From positions 4,809,461-4,873,460 of the forward strand of contig NC_134933.1 of assembly GCF_051020765.1 (NCBI RefSeq): 64,000 nucleotides of DNA, given 5' to 3'. Below are positions 9,694 through 19,004 of the stretch, piece by piece. The translations under genes were made by a program, and so were the position numbers. The notes beneath the pieces are model-generated. The model was given only the letters and a program-made list of their open reading frames with translations, ran no database searches and was not told the origin of the DNA. The first letter of the stretch is position 1, and every line of letters starts with the position of its first letter. The DNA comes from Lasioglossum baleicum (taxonomy: Eukaryota; Arthropoda; Insecta; Hymenoptera; Halictidae).

Positions 9694-12600
9694 TTATTGT
9701 AGCCCCATCCTTGTCCTGAACTCCAAGAATTTTACTGCAGGCAATGGTTTCGTAAGTACGTCGGCAACCTGGTTCTCTGTACAGACAAATTCAAGTTTAA
9801 TCTGATTCTTTTCTATCTGTTCTCTAGAGAAGTGATACTTGATATTGATATGTTTTGATCTCTTGTGATTGCTTGGGTTTTGCGCTATACTTATGCAGCC
9901 ATTATTGTCCTCATAAATAATAATCGGCTCTGAAATATTTATATTTATACTAATTGCTAAGGATTTCAACCATAATGCTTCTCTTACGGCCTCGAATAGT
10001 GCCATATATTCTGCTTCGGTAGATGAAGTTGCTACCGATGCTTGTCGCCGAGTCGACCAGCATATTGTGCATCGATCAAATAATTTAAACAAGTACCCTG
10101 ATGTACTTCTTGGATCATTTTCATCTTGACCTCCCCAATCCGAATCAGCAAAACCACTTATTATTTTCACGTAATTACCTTTTACATAGGTCAACATGAG
10201 GTCACTTGAACCTTTCAGGTATCTCAGCACCCGCTTCAGATTTTGCCAAAGCTCCCTATTCTCTTTATTGGTATATCTGCTTAAAATGTTTATTGCAACA
10301 CTCAAGTCAGGTCGTGTACATACCATTATGTACATTAGACTACCAATTAAATTTCTACACGGGGCCTCGTATTTTTCATCTGAATTTAACGCTAAATAGT
10401 TTAATTTGCTCGGAAGAGGTGTACTAACAGGTTTACAGTCAGTCATATTGAATTTCTCTAACACTGTTTTTATGTATGCATTTTGATCTAACGTGATTTT
10501 ACCGTGAGTCCTCTCAACTTTTATCCCCAAGAAAAGTCTAATCTCACCTAAATCTGTCATGCAAAACTGATCCATCAAATACCTTTTAAAGTTTGTCATT
10601 GTTTCCTTATTCGCAGTAGCAATCACAAGATCGTCAACATATAATACCACATATATATTTTCATATATATTTCCTTTATCTAATAGATAAATACAGCGAT
10701 CAACCGAAGAGCTTCGAAAACCCTTTTCTACAAGACATTTTTCGAACATTTCGAACCAACATCTTGCTGCCTGTTTTAAACCATATATAGCTTTATTTAA
10801 TTTGCAAACTTGATTACTTTTACTGACGACTCCTTCAGGAACTTTCATATAAATTTGCTCCTTTAACGTACCATTTAAAAATGCCGTCTTTACATCCATA
10901 TGATGTATCATTAAATCAAACTGGTTTGCAAAAGCTATTATAAATCTGAAACTTGCTATTCTGGCAACAGGTGCAAATGTTTCATTGTAATCAACTAAAT
11001 ACTTTTGACTAAAACCGCGAGCAACAAGTCGCGCCTTATATTTTAATGGGTTTCCGAATTCATCACTCTTTATATTAAAGACCCACTTACAATCTACAAT
11101 GTTTATATTTACCGGTCTTTCTACTAATGTCCATGTTTTATTCATCAAAAGGGAATTTATCTCATCAAGGATGGCTTGTTCCCATTGAATTCTATCAATT
11201 CTAGTTTTAACTTCATCAAATGAACTAGGAACTTTGCACATTAACGATTGTGCACACATAAGAAGATCATATTGTAAATCGCATTCTTCATACGATATAG
11301 AAGGTCCTTTTTTAATCCTTTCACTCCTTCTCAGCTCAGATTTCTCTTGTACTTCACTTTTATCATTTTTAGAAGTGGAAGACTCATTGTGCATATCTGT
11401 TTCTATTACAGATTTATTAGGTTTCTTTCCTAATTTTTCTTCAGAACTTATTTTTACCCTTGACACCGATACATCTGATTTATCAATATCAGATTTATTA
11501 GACTCTCCATCTATTTCTACTGATTTTGACCGTATGTCTAATGCATCAGTTTTATCATTACAATAGATGTTCTCTTCCTTTTCAAGTCTCAGTATCGGTC
11601 GAGTTTTTAAGTAATTTGTCTCATCAACAATTACGTCCCTTACTACAATAAAACTCTCTTTTTCTACATCCCACACTCTATAACCATTTGGTTCATACCC
11701 AACTAGTATACCTTTCGACGATTTTTCGTCGAATTTACCTTTCCTAGTTTTATTATGGATATAAACTGTAGAACCGAAAACTTTCAAGTACCTCAACTTG
11801 GGCTTCTTACTATGCCACAATTCGTACGGCGTTTTTGACTCTTTTAAAGCCTTGGTTGGGGTTAAATTAATCAGGAATGTAGCAGTAAGCACTGCCTCCC
11901 CCCAAAACACCTTATCTAAACTAGCACAACTTACTATTGTGCGACCCTTTTCGGTTATTGTTCTTACCATGCGTTCCGAAACGCCGTTCAATTGTGGGGT
12001 TCGTGGGACCGTTAAATGGTAACTGATACCTTTTTGCACACAATAGTCTTTCATTTCCTTCGATAAATACTCTCCTCCATTATCGCAGTACAAGTTAACA
12101 ATTTTTAAATTGAAATGAGCCTCACTTTTTGCAACATAATCTTTAAATACGTTAAATACGTCTGACTTGTATGTAATCAAATATGTGACGCAATAGTGAG
12201 TGAATTGATCAACAAAGAGAACAAAATAATTTTTGTTGTTTATAGTAGGTGGAGTGATAGGACCACAAACGTCCGAATGAATAATGAATAATGGTCGCCT
12301 TATGTGACTTTTATCCTTAACCTTTTCAAATGGTAACCTTGCTTGCTTACCATTTATGCAAGCTTCACATAGGTTATCATCCGGTATTACTTTTTCAATA
12401 TATTGTATGTCTTCGACCATTTGTTTATTTTTCAATTCTAAAAATTTCGATTTTCCCATGTGACCCAATCGTCTATGCCATAGTTCATAATTGCAACTCA
12501 CCGTACTATTTACCTGCGAGTTATTACCTGCCCTTTTTATATTGACTTTGAAGTCGACAGCTGTTAAATTATTTAAGGGCTTACCAGACATTACGATGTT

Positions 12601-13806
12601 ACCGTCTTTGAAAATATGTACTCCCTCGTTGTCGAATACGATACCCAAACCAGCCTCCTGCATTCTTCGTACGGACAGCAGATTGTACGGAACTTCAGGG
12701 CAGTAGAGTACATTTTCCAGCACACCATCTACTCCTTTGTTGCTGGTCACGTAAATCGTCCCCCTCTTCGTTGCTGTAATAAACGCACCGTTCTTCGCCA
12801 CAGAAATATTCAGCGGCGGTTGTAGTGTTATAAATTGGGTAAACAAATCTTCCTGGTTGACGAGGTGATCAGAGGCACCTGAGTCCAATAAAAATGTCAC
12901 TCTTTTCCCGGCCTCTGGCTGATAATCCCGGTCACCAGCCATAAACGCAAAGCCCGAAGTATTATTATGCATCTGTTCTGTCATTTGAACCGTTTGAACA
13001 GTTCTGTTTCTATCTTCATTGTATTGGCGATTTCTTTTATAATAATAGCAATCTTTAATCTTGTGTCCTCTTCTACCACACTGATGGCATTTCGAAGTTT
13101 GCTGACTATTGTTATTTCGAGATTGCTTCCTTGGTTTCCATTTGCCGTGGTTGCTCCTTGATGTCTTTTGTCCTTCAATAATGCCTTTATTGAAGTTCTG
13201 CGAGGTATGTGCATGCAGTACCTTTGAGCTTGTATCTCTGCATTCTTCACGCAATTTCACTTCGTGGTCTAAAAGCCTAATCTTTACGAAGGCTAGCGTC
13301 AAATTGTCATCTGACAGTGTCTCGATTGCCGTTATGACACCATCGTAAGAATTTGGAAGAGTCAATAGTAGATGAGCCACTTTGTCAGTCTCTTCCAATT
13401 TCGATCCCGCCGCCGATAATTCGGTGATCAGATCGTCGAATATCATGAAATGACGCACCAGAGGTTTGTCACCTTGCAATTTAAGAGTTAGTAATTGTCT
13501 ACGTATAGCTAGTTGAGTAGCAATACTCTTTCTTTGATAAATTGCATCCAGATTCTTGAAAATTTCTCTTGCCGTGCTAGCTGTACTCGCGAACCCAAGG
13601 AGGGAGTCCGATAAATATTCGACTATCGTGTTTTTCGCGATCCTTTCCGCTCTCATCCATTCGGCAGTTAATGTTTCTGGAATTTCTCCGTCAATCACAT
13701 TTATTACGTCCAGTTCACTCATTAAACCGCGCACTCTTAGTTTCCAGACACTGTAACGTTCACCGTCGAAAGGTTTAATGTTTCTTTTCGCTTTTGAATT
13801 TTCCAT
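9694..13806 (-). CDS. Copia-type gag-pol polyprotein
   Basis: A single 1370-residue frame encodes the whole polyprotein, with no frameshift between gag and pol. Seen in order are a Gag region (residues about 12-200) with the copia-type start PFDGERYSVWK and a CCHC zinc knuckle at 240-253 (CHQCGRRGHKIKDC). The aspartic protease motif DSGAS begins at D308. The integrase has an HHCC finger (H444, H449, C480, C483) and catalytic D512, D575 and E611, the last two separated by 35 residues. A charged linker runs about 740-860. The reverse transcriptase has D971 (DVKTAFLNG) and YVDD at 1056-1059. RNase H has acidic residues near D1221/D1223, E1264/E1266 and D1300, and the C-terminus contains the typical TKPLP motif. 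All catalytic residues I looked for are present. The ATG at 13806 starts MENSKAKRN and is about 240 bases from the 5' LTR. Protease presumably cuts the product inside cytoplasmic virus-like particles, as in this family. Confidence 0.97.
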   Translation of the reverse strand: MENSKAKRNIKPFDGERYSVWKLRVRGLMSELDVINVIDGEIPETLTAEWMRAERIAKNTIVEYLSDSLLGFASTASTAREIFKNLDAIYQRKSIATQLAIRRQLLTLKLQGDKPLVRHFMIFDDLITELSAAGSKLEETDKVAHLLLTLPNSYDGVITAIETLSDDNLTLAFVKIRLLDHEVKLREECRDTSSKVLHAHTSQNFNKGIIEGQKTSRSNHGKWKPRKQSRNNNSQQTSKCHQCGRRGHKIKDCYYYKRNRQYNEDRNRTVQTVQMTEQMHNNTSGFAFMAGDRDYQPEAGKRVTFLLDSGASDHLVNQEDLFTQFITLQPPLNISVAKNGAFITATKRGTIYVTSNKGVDGVLENVLYCPEVPYNLLSVRRMQEAGLGIVFDNEGVHIFKDGNIVMSGKPLNNLTAVDFKVNIKRAGNNSQVNSTVSCNYELWHRRLGHMGKSKFLELKNKQMVEDIQYIEKVIPDDNLCEACINGKQARLPFEKVKDKSHIRRPLFIIHSDVCGPITPPTINNKNYFVLFVDQFTHYCVTYLITYKSDVFNVFKDYVAKSEAHFNLKIVNLYCDNGGEYLSKEMKDYCVQKGISYHLTVPRTPQLNGVSERMVRTITEKGRTIVSCASLDKVFWGEAVLTATFLINLTPTKALKESKTPYELWHSKKPKLRYLKVFGSTVYIHNKTRKGKFDEKSSKGILVGYEPNGYRVWDVEKESFIVVRDVIVDETNYLKTRPILRLEKEENIYCNDKTDALDIRSKSVEIDGESNKSDIDKSDVSVSRVKISSEEKLGKKPNKSVIETDMHNESSTSKNDKSEVQEKSELRRSERIKKGPSISYEECDLQYDLLMCAQSLMCKVPSSFDEVKTRIDRIQWEQAILDEINSLLMNKTWTLVERPVNINIVDCKWVFNIKSDEFGNPLKYKARLVARGFSQKYLVDYNETFAPVARIASFRFIIAFANQFDLMIHHMDVKTAFLNGTLKEQIYMKVPEGVVSKSNQVCKLNKAIYGLKQAARCWFEMFEKCLVEKGFRSSSVDRCIYLLDKGNIYENIYVVLYVDDLVIATANKETMTNFKRYLMDQFCMTDLGEIRLFLGIKVERTHGKITLDQNAYIKTVLEKFNMTDCKPVSTPLPSKLNYLALNSDEKYEAPCRNLIGSLMYIMVCTRPDLSVAINILSRYTNKENRELWQNLKRVLRYLKGSSDLMLTYVKGNYVKIISGFADSDWGGQDENDPRSTSGYLFKLFDRCTICWSTRRQASVATSSTEAEYMALFEAVREALWLKSLAISININISEPIIIYEDNNGCISIAQNPSNHKRSKHINIKYHFSREQIEKNQIKLEFVCTENQVADVLTKPLPAVKFLEFRTRMGLQ

Positions 13807-14047
13807 AGTTTTTGTCCTTTTGATAAACTAACACGTAATTACCGATTAAAACTAAATAACGTACACTAGATATAGAGTTATGTATATATATAGTTCAATA
13901 ACAAGATGTCTAATCACTATACTTAGTCACAGTACTTTCTTAAACACTATCGCACTATAATTCTACGATAACTATATTAATCGTCTATCACTTATAGTTT
14001 TAAAACACAGTTAATATTAAAGAAAAACGTTTACTGGGCCCATAACC
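13807..14047 (-). other. 5' leader of the copia transcript
   Basis: The 241 bases between the 5' LTR and the gag-pol start are strongly AT-rich. They begin with the primer-binding site. A packaging signal would be expected here but cannot be identified by eye. Confidence 0.75.
14034..14047 (-). other. Primer-binding site, initiator tRNA-Met anticodon arm
   Basis: The plus strand reads CTGGGCCCATAACC directly against the LTR, which is the anticodon stem-loop of eukaryotic initiator tRNA-Met (loop contains CAT). Drosophila copia is known to prime from a 5' half of initiator tRNA-Met rather than from the tRNA 3' end. The same mechanism is inferred here from the sequence match. Confidence 0.88.
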
Positions 14048-14372
14048 TATTGGAAATGGGTTATGAATTAAACTGAAACAGCGTATACTGTTAAAACTGT
14101 TTTATTCAACCGAGCTTGGAAGGACGTCGTATCGCGCTGAAAGCTATACTAGAAGTGAAGAGAGGCGAAAAGGCAACGTGGAAAAGTCCCTTGTCCACTT
14201 GAAATAAAGGACCAGGCCTGTGCTCTGTCCTTTTCCCAGGCAATAGGTATGTAGAGAAGTCGCAGGCCCATGGGTCCGCTGACATCTGGTTACTGTCAAA
14301 GCCAGTGATTCTCATACAAAACTAAATTCGTTTTTGCATTTGGACTGCCGGAGTGTTACCGGCAATCCAACA
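14048..14372 (-). repeat. 5' LTR of the copia element (right in the window)
   Basis: A 325-bp repeat, apparently identical to the 3' LTR. As the 5' LTR it should carry the promoter driving the gag-pol transcript toward lower coordinates. No clear TATA box was fixed by eye. Identity of the two LTRs means few or no substitutions have accumulated since insertion. Confidence 0.95.
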
Positions 14373-14377
14373 GTCTT
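14373..14377. repeat. Target-site duplication, right copy
   Basis: GTCTT follows the terminal CCAACA of the right LTR and matches 9120-9124. It places the insertion in otherwise continuous host sequence. Confidence 0.92.
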
Positions 14378-14603
14378 TACCTCTACATTTCCCTGGGCCC
14401 GTTTCCAAGCAGCCGCGCGCAGTCCACCGTTACAGGTACGACTCGCAAGGCTTTCGATCGATAAACCGGACCGAATAAATAATTGATAATTTCGCCCGTG
14501 GCGGCTGTTAATTGCAGCTATAATTAATTCGACGTTTAACGGTGACGGACTTTTTAATTACGCTCGAACGAACGCTGCCGGCGAACTACGCCGATATGTA
14601 CTG

Positions 14604-14651
14604 CGTCCTCGTCCTCCTCCTTCTCTCCTCCTCGTCCTCGTCGTCGTCGTC
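14604..14651. repeat. (TCC/TCG)n imperfect trinucleotide repeat
   Basis: About 48 bases of TCC and TCG triplets, ending in five TCG units. It gives artefactual polyserine or Arg/Glu-rich frames on the two strands. Confidence 0.8.
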
Positions 14652-17600
14652 TATACCAACACGCTCGATATCGGACACGAATCGTGCATGCAGACTGCAC
14701 GAGCTCCAAGAGTTCTCTCGAGAACGGTACTCCCGACCGAGTCGGACACAAATCTTGGAAACGTCTAGTGGAATCCGCGGTGCAGCCAGTCAGCGTATTC
14801 CTCCGCTGTATAGATATTTAGACGTCGACGAACTTTTCGGTAAAGCGATTTGCAAAGGTGTGTACTCTTCGCGGGTTGGGAGGCGGCGCGCGCCCCGATC
14901 GTGTGGCACGCTTCCAAATTCGATAAGGATCCAGCAGACGCGGAACGAGGAACGGGGTGAGACGCGGTCCCGGTGCGGATCTCCATGGCGAAAAGAAAAG
15001 CAAGATGAACGGGCAGATAGAGGAATTTATTGCCATCCTAGATCCCAGACTTTGCCCCGCGACCGATAACCGATTCCGAACGATTAAAAGTAAAACCGAC
15101 CACGGAAACGATCCCAACGAATATGTTGTAGATTTAGATAACGCGGCTCGAGAGAGAATGGATCGGCGGAAAAACGATTTCGCTGCTCGGAGAATAATGG
15201 CCGGTTTTTCACGAGCTGGAAAACTGTTTTCTGAAATTAATAATGAAAGAGACTGTGCTATCGTACATCTCTTGTGTTTTTTCCAAATGTCACGGACCCT
15301 TGCAATCATCCAATCCTTTCCGTTATGAAATCTATCAGAAGATGTATACATAGAGTACGAGAGGATCAGTATCATTAGTATTTTCAGTCAGTGAACATGG
15401 GATTGATAATACCAAATTTTCAATCGTAATTCATTTGTGTAGGATGTGAAAACAATTCAATGAACTGGTGGACGGTATACATATACGTAGAAAGTAGCGT
15501 GGGTGTTCGTACGAACGGTTCACTAGATTGGCTCCGATATTTTACGTCTTTCGACACAGTTTCACGGGTCCGCGAGACTCGGAACAAAGGAATCGACGCG
15601 GGAACGGCCATTTATATCGTAAAAAGAGAAAATAAATGACGAGCATCCCCTTCGCGGAGCTGGCGCAGCCCCTGGACGATTGTCTGCGGCCGGTTTCCGG
15701 TATATCGGCACTGTATTCGGTAACGAAGAACGATCGAGGGAGGAAGGAGAAGGAGTTTCGCGCGATCGCAAGGGGTAGAGAAAGAGAGAGCCGTCATATT
15801 GACGTACATGCATTCCGGTCGGCGCATATTTGTAATGCAAATCTTCTCGGAGGTCGAACGTGGCGGTGGCGGCGGGTTTGGGGGAGTTAGCCGGTGCAGA
15901 TAGAAAGGGCCGTCCATGATATACACGCCGATGACAAATAGCCAGGGAGAGAGAGTCCGCTCGGTGCGGTTCGCGCACGATATTACCGAGGGCTACGCCC
16001 ATACATTTCGCTCCGCTACCACCGCCAACGTCGACCATTGGATTTCCTTCCGTTTTCCGTGGAAATTCTGCCCCGCATCCACCCCCGACCCCGCCGCGTT
16101 CCCTTTTCTACGCAACCTAGAACCGGTATCACCGGGTCGCGAACCCATTGTCATCGCCTCTAATTGAACGCCGCGCGCCGCTACGTTACTTTTACTTCCT
16201 ACCTTCGAACAAATCAACGAAACGTCCGATCGCATGCACTATCGGTCATCCACATCGACGATCGTGACACCTTCGATGCGTGACAGTTCCCTAAGTAACT
16301 CCGGTCGAATCTGAGGATTTGCCTTCAAATGACTCTCCCCGATTATATCCGTCCCCTGCTCTACTAAATTTATCAGAAGCCGGGTAAGTAGGCGATCGAA
16401 GCTTCGATGTCACGGCTAGTCGTGGTACGCGATCGAAGTGACATTTATCAGTCGTATTTCTGAAAAACACCAGCGTTCGAGGGAGACGCGCGCCGCGTCG
16501 GTGCGAAGTGTCAGTCAAGCCTGTAATTCCATCACGCACGGTGAATTTGCTCCGGCGAGATTAACGTTGACCATGCAAAGTACAAGGAATCTCTGGGGTT
16601 CGGCGACCTTCCTTCCTCCACGGAGCCTTTCACGAGCTGCTCTGTCGTTTAGAACGGTTCGTTTGCGTCCTGATCGACAGCACATCCTTCCCGTGGACCG
16701 CTCCGCTCCGCCTGTATCTTCGAACATTGCGAGGAGATTCCGCGAGCGTTTCTCTCTTTTCGTGTCCGATTCCCGAAGTGCGGAATATAAATACATCCCG
16801 AGGGAGGTTCATTGACCCGGCTCCGTCCATTTATAAACTCTTTTATAACCCTCTCTCGAACGCCGCGCGCCCGTGACGCTTCATTTATCCCCTGATCAGT
16901 CCTACACACGGGGATCCCATCCCTCTTCTGGCCGCGCCGTGTGGCAGAAAATTATGTAAGCATCGCGTCTAAAAACCGACAAAAGGCGTCCAGCTAAACG
17001 CAGCGGCGGGGTATTGTCAAAGGGGGCGGCCGACGGCGACCCCTGCCACTACCCCCGTTTCCGCCCTCGCACGAGCCGTTCGTTCGTCAAAGCCTCGCCG
17101 GCAACCCCTTCGAAAAGAAGGAAAGAGACGTAGAGGGTTAGGTCGCGCGCGCGTTTTGCTGCTAGGAACGCGCCGCCACGAAAGGATCCTCTCTTTTATC
17201 TCTCGACCCTTTCTCTTCCCGCTCTCGAGACCGTCGACTCTCTTGTTTCATCATGAAGATTCGAACCAGCGGAGCTAAAGGGCCGCGGCGCGCACGGCTT
17301 CCAGAAACAGCCAGGGAAAAAGGAAGGAGACCGCTCAAGACTGAGGGCTCTGTGTTCTCGACCACACGGTCACCGCCCATTCTAAGTACACAAAGGTGCA
17401 CGACGATGTCCATGCTACACTCTCTATCTACTCGCCAAAAAGCAGCTCTTCGGGCTCTACACTAAATAATCGAATAAAAAAACATGTACCTAATATAAGT
17501 ATATCAGGAGAGAATAGATGATGTAGAATGTAGAATGGAAGCTTGTGTACCGCAAACACATTTTCCAATTGAAAGCGATGTCTCATTTCTGAAGCCACAG

Positions 17601-18037
17601 CCAATCATTTCTTCACCCCGCCCACTACTCTGGAATGCCAAAGGGTTCTTTCCAATCAGCGATCGTCCACTGTCACGCGACTAATTCTCCCGTAATTGCA
17701 TTACACTCCGAGCATTTTATGTTCCCGACAACAGTTGATATTCCAGAAAATTCACGGTATAACAATGTCAATTTAGGAATGCCGGGCTTTTGGTGGAATC
17801 CGCCCGAAATCATGCAGATTCCGGGCATTAAATTATCCAAAAGTTGATGTAACATGCGTTTGCGAAAGGAATGCGTATAAATTTACATTAACGCATGCAT
17901 AATACGATATCCCGGTTCCCAGGGCAGCGTATGGAGAGCCGGATTGGCGTCTGCATATTGTCCATCGTAAATCCGTAGAAAATTTTGTTCTCCACCCTCC
18001 AGGTTATTTACAGCCGGAGGTTTAACGATCTGCGATA

Positions 18038-18039
<2 letters not shown>

Positions 18040-18100
<61 letters not shown>

Positions 18101-18112
18101 GACAGAGAGAGA
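18040..18112. repeat. (GA)n microsatellite
   Basis: Around 70 bases of GA dinucleotides, pure in the first half and interrupted by AAA and CAG in the second. Confidence 0.95.
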
Positions 18113-18790
18113 TCGTCTTCGATCCTCGCGATCCGTGTCGGTGAATCCTGTGAATCCTGAACGCGACGGTCAAACTGTGGCGTGTTATCCGTCCGTCCGC
18201 CTCCTGTCAATCGATTTTCCACGTACCCACCCCCCTGCTATAAATGCAGTATTCGCTGTTATAAATGCAGTGTCCCTTAATACCTTGCACGGGGCCAGTT
18301 TCGCCGAGCTGTTGCACGTCGTTGCATATGGATACGCGTTTACTTTGTTAACGCGGACACGGCTGGAACGATCCGGACACGAAAGGTGACGCGGCCGACG
18401 ATTTCTCTCTCTCTCTCCCTCCCTTTCTATTCGTGTCTCTCCTCGGAACGCAGTGCATCGCGCCGCGGCGGAACCCGCGGAGATGCGTCGCGATAAAAAG
18501 TTCATTTCCGCAGCCGCGGCCGTATGTCGTTGCAACGACCCGTGGGGAAGGTCAGGAGGCGGCCCGCCGTGCCGTAACACCGCGTTCCTTTCTCCGTTCC
18601 GTGGAATTCCGTTACGATTTGCTCGCTGATGCCATCGCTGTTCCGCGAATCGCCGCCTCTCCTCTTTCTGTCCACTAGATTCGGCGTCATCCTCTCTCCG
18701 TATCTATCCTATTTAGCATTCGCTTCCTAAATTAGATAGATACCCTAAGCATCCAGTACACACGAAATAAGATCCCGATTCTAATTGAAC

Positions 18791-19004
18791 TAACTTTTTC
18801 CTTTGCGAAAATGTTCTCCGTGGCTTTGTTAAGGAGTTATTGACGAAAAACACGGACCAATCGAAGCAAGACGACAGCTGTACGAGGCACGGGATTGGCC
18901 GAGCCGGAATCCGTCCACAGTAGCCGCGCTCTGATTGGTCCGTGTTTTTCGTTTATAACTTCTTAAGAAAGTCACGGAGAACATTTTCGGAAAGGAAAAA
19001 GTTA
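18791..19004. mobile_element. MITE with 72-bp terminal inverted repeats
   Basis: The arm at 18791-18862 is an inverted copy of 18933-19004 with about half a dozen mismatches. Both arms start TAACTTTTTCCTTT and contain ATGTTCTCCGTG and GAAAAACACGGACCAATC. The total is 214 bp with a 70-bp spacer and no coding capacity. The outermost TA on each side (18791-18792, 19003-19004) fits a TA target duplication, which would place it with Tc1/mariner-type MITEs; this family assignment is an inference. Divergence between the arms shows it is older than the copia insertion. Confidence 0.88.

Larger units (their letters stand above)
9125..14372 (-). mobile_element. Complete Ty1/copia LTR retrotransposon
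   Basis: A 5248-bp element lies on the minus strand. It has two 325-bp LTRs (9125-9449 and 14048-14372) in which I see no difference, and LTR ends TGTTGG...CCAATA in element sense. A GTCTT target duplication flanks it. A primer-binding site adjoins the 5' LTR, a purine tract adjoins the 3' LTR, and one open gag-pol frame lies between. Order of domains is Gag, protease, integrase, reverse transcriptase, RNase H; integrase before reverse transcriptase defines Ty1/copia as opposed to Ty3/gypsy. Matching LTRs and an unbroken frame imply a recent insertion that may still be competent to move. No envelope-like frame is present. AT-rich coding use contrasts with the CpG-rich flanks, as expected for a newcomer. 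Confidence 0.97.
14378..18790. other. Gene-free stretch after the copia element
   Basis: CpG-rich host sequence with no supported gene. It holds a trinucleotide-rich run at 14604-14651, a 14-base palindrome ATCGAAGCTTCGAT at 16395-16408, an AT-richer patch at 17460-17880 and a (GA)n tract at 18040-18112. The frame at 14542-15069 begins over the (TCC/TCG)n run and translates to polyserine, which argues against a real exon. Confidence 0.6.

Noticed and set aside
14542..15069. 175-codon plus-strand frame
   Set aside because: Starts over a (TCC/TCG)n repeat giving polyserine, and the rest resembles no known family.
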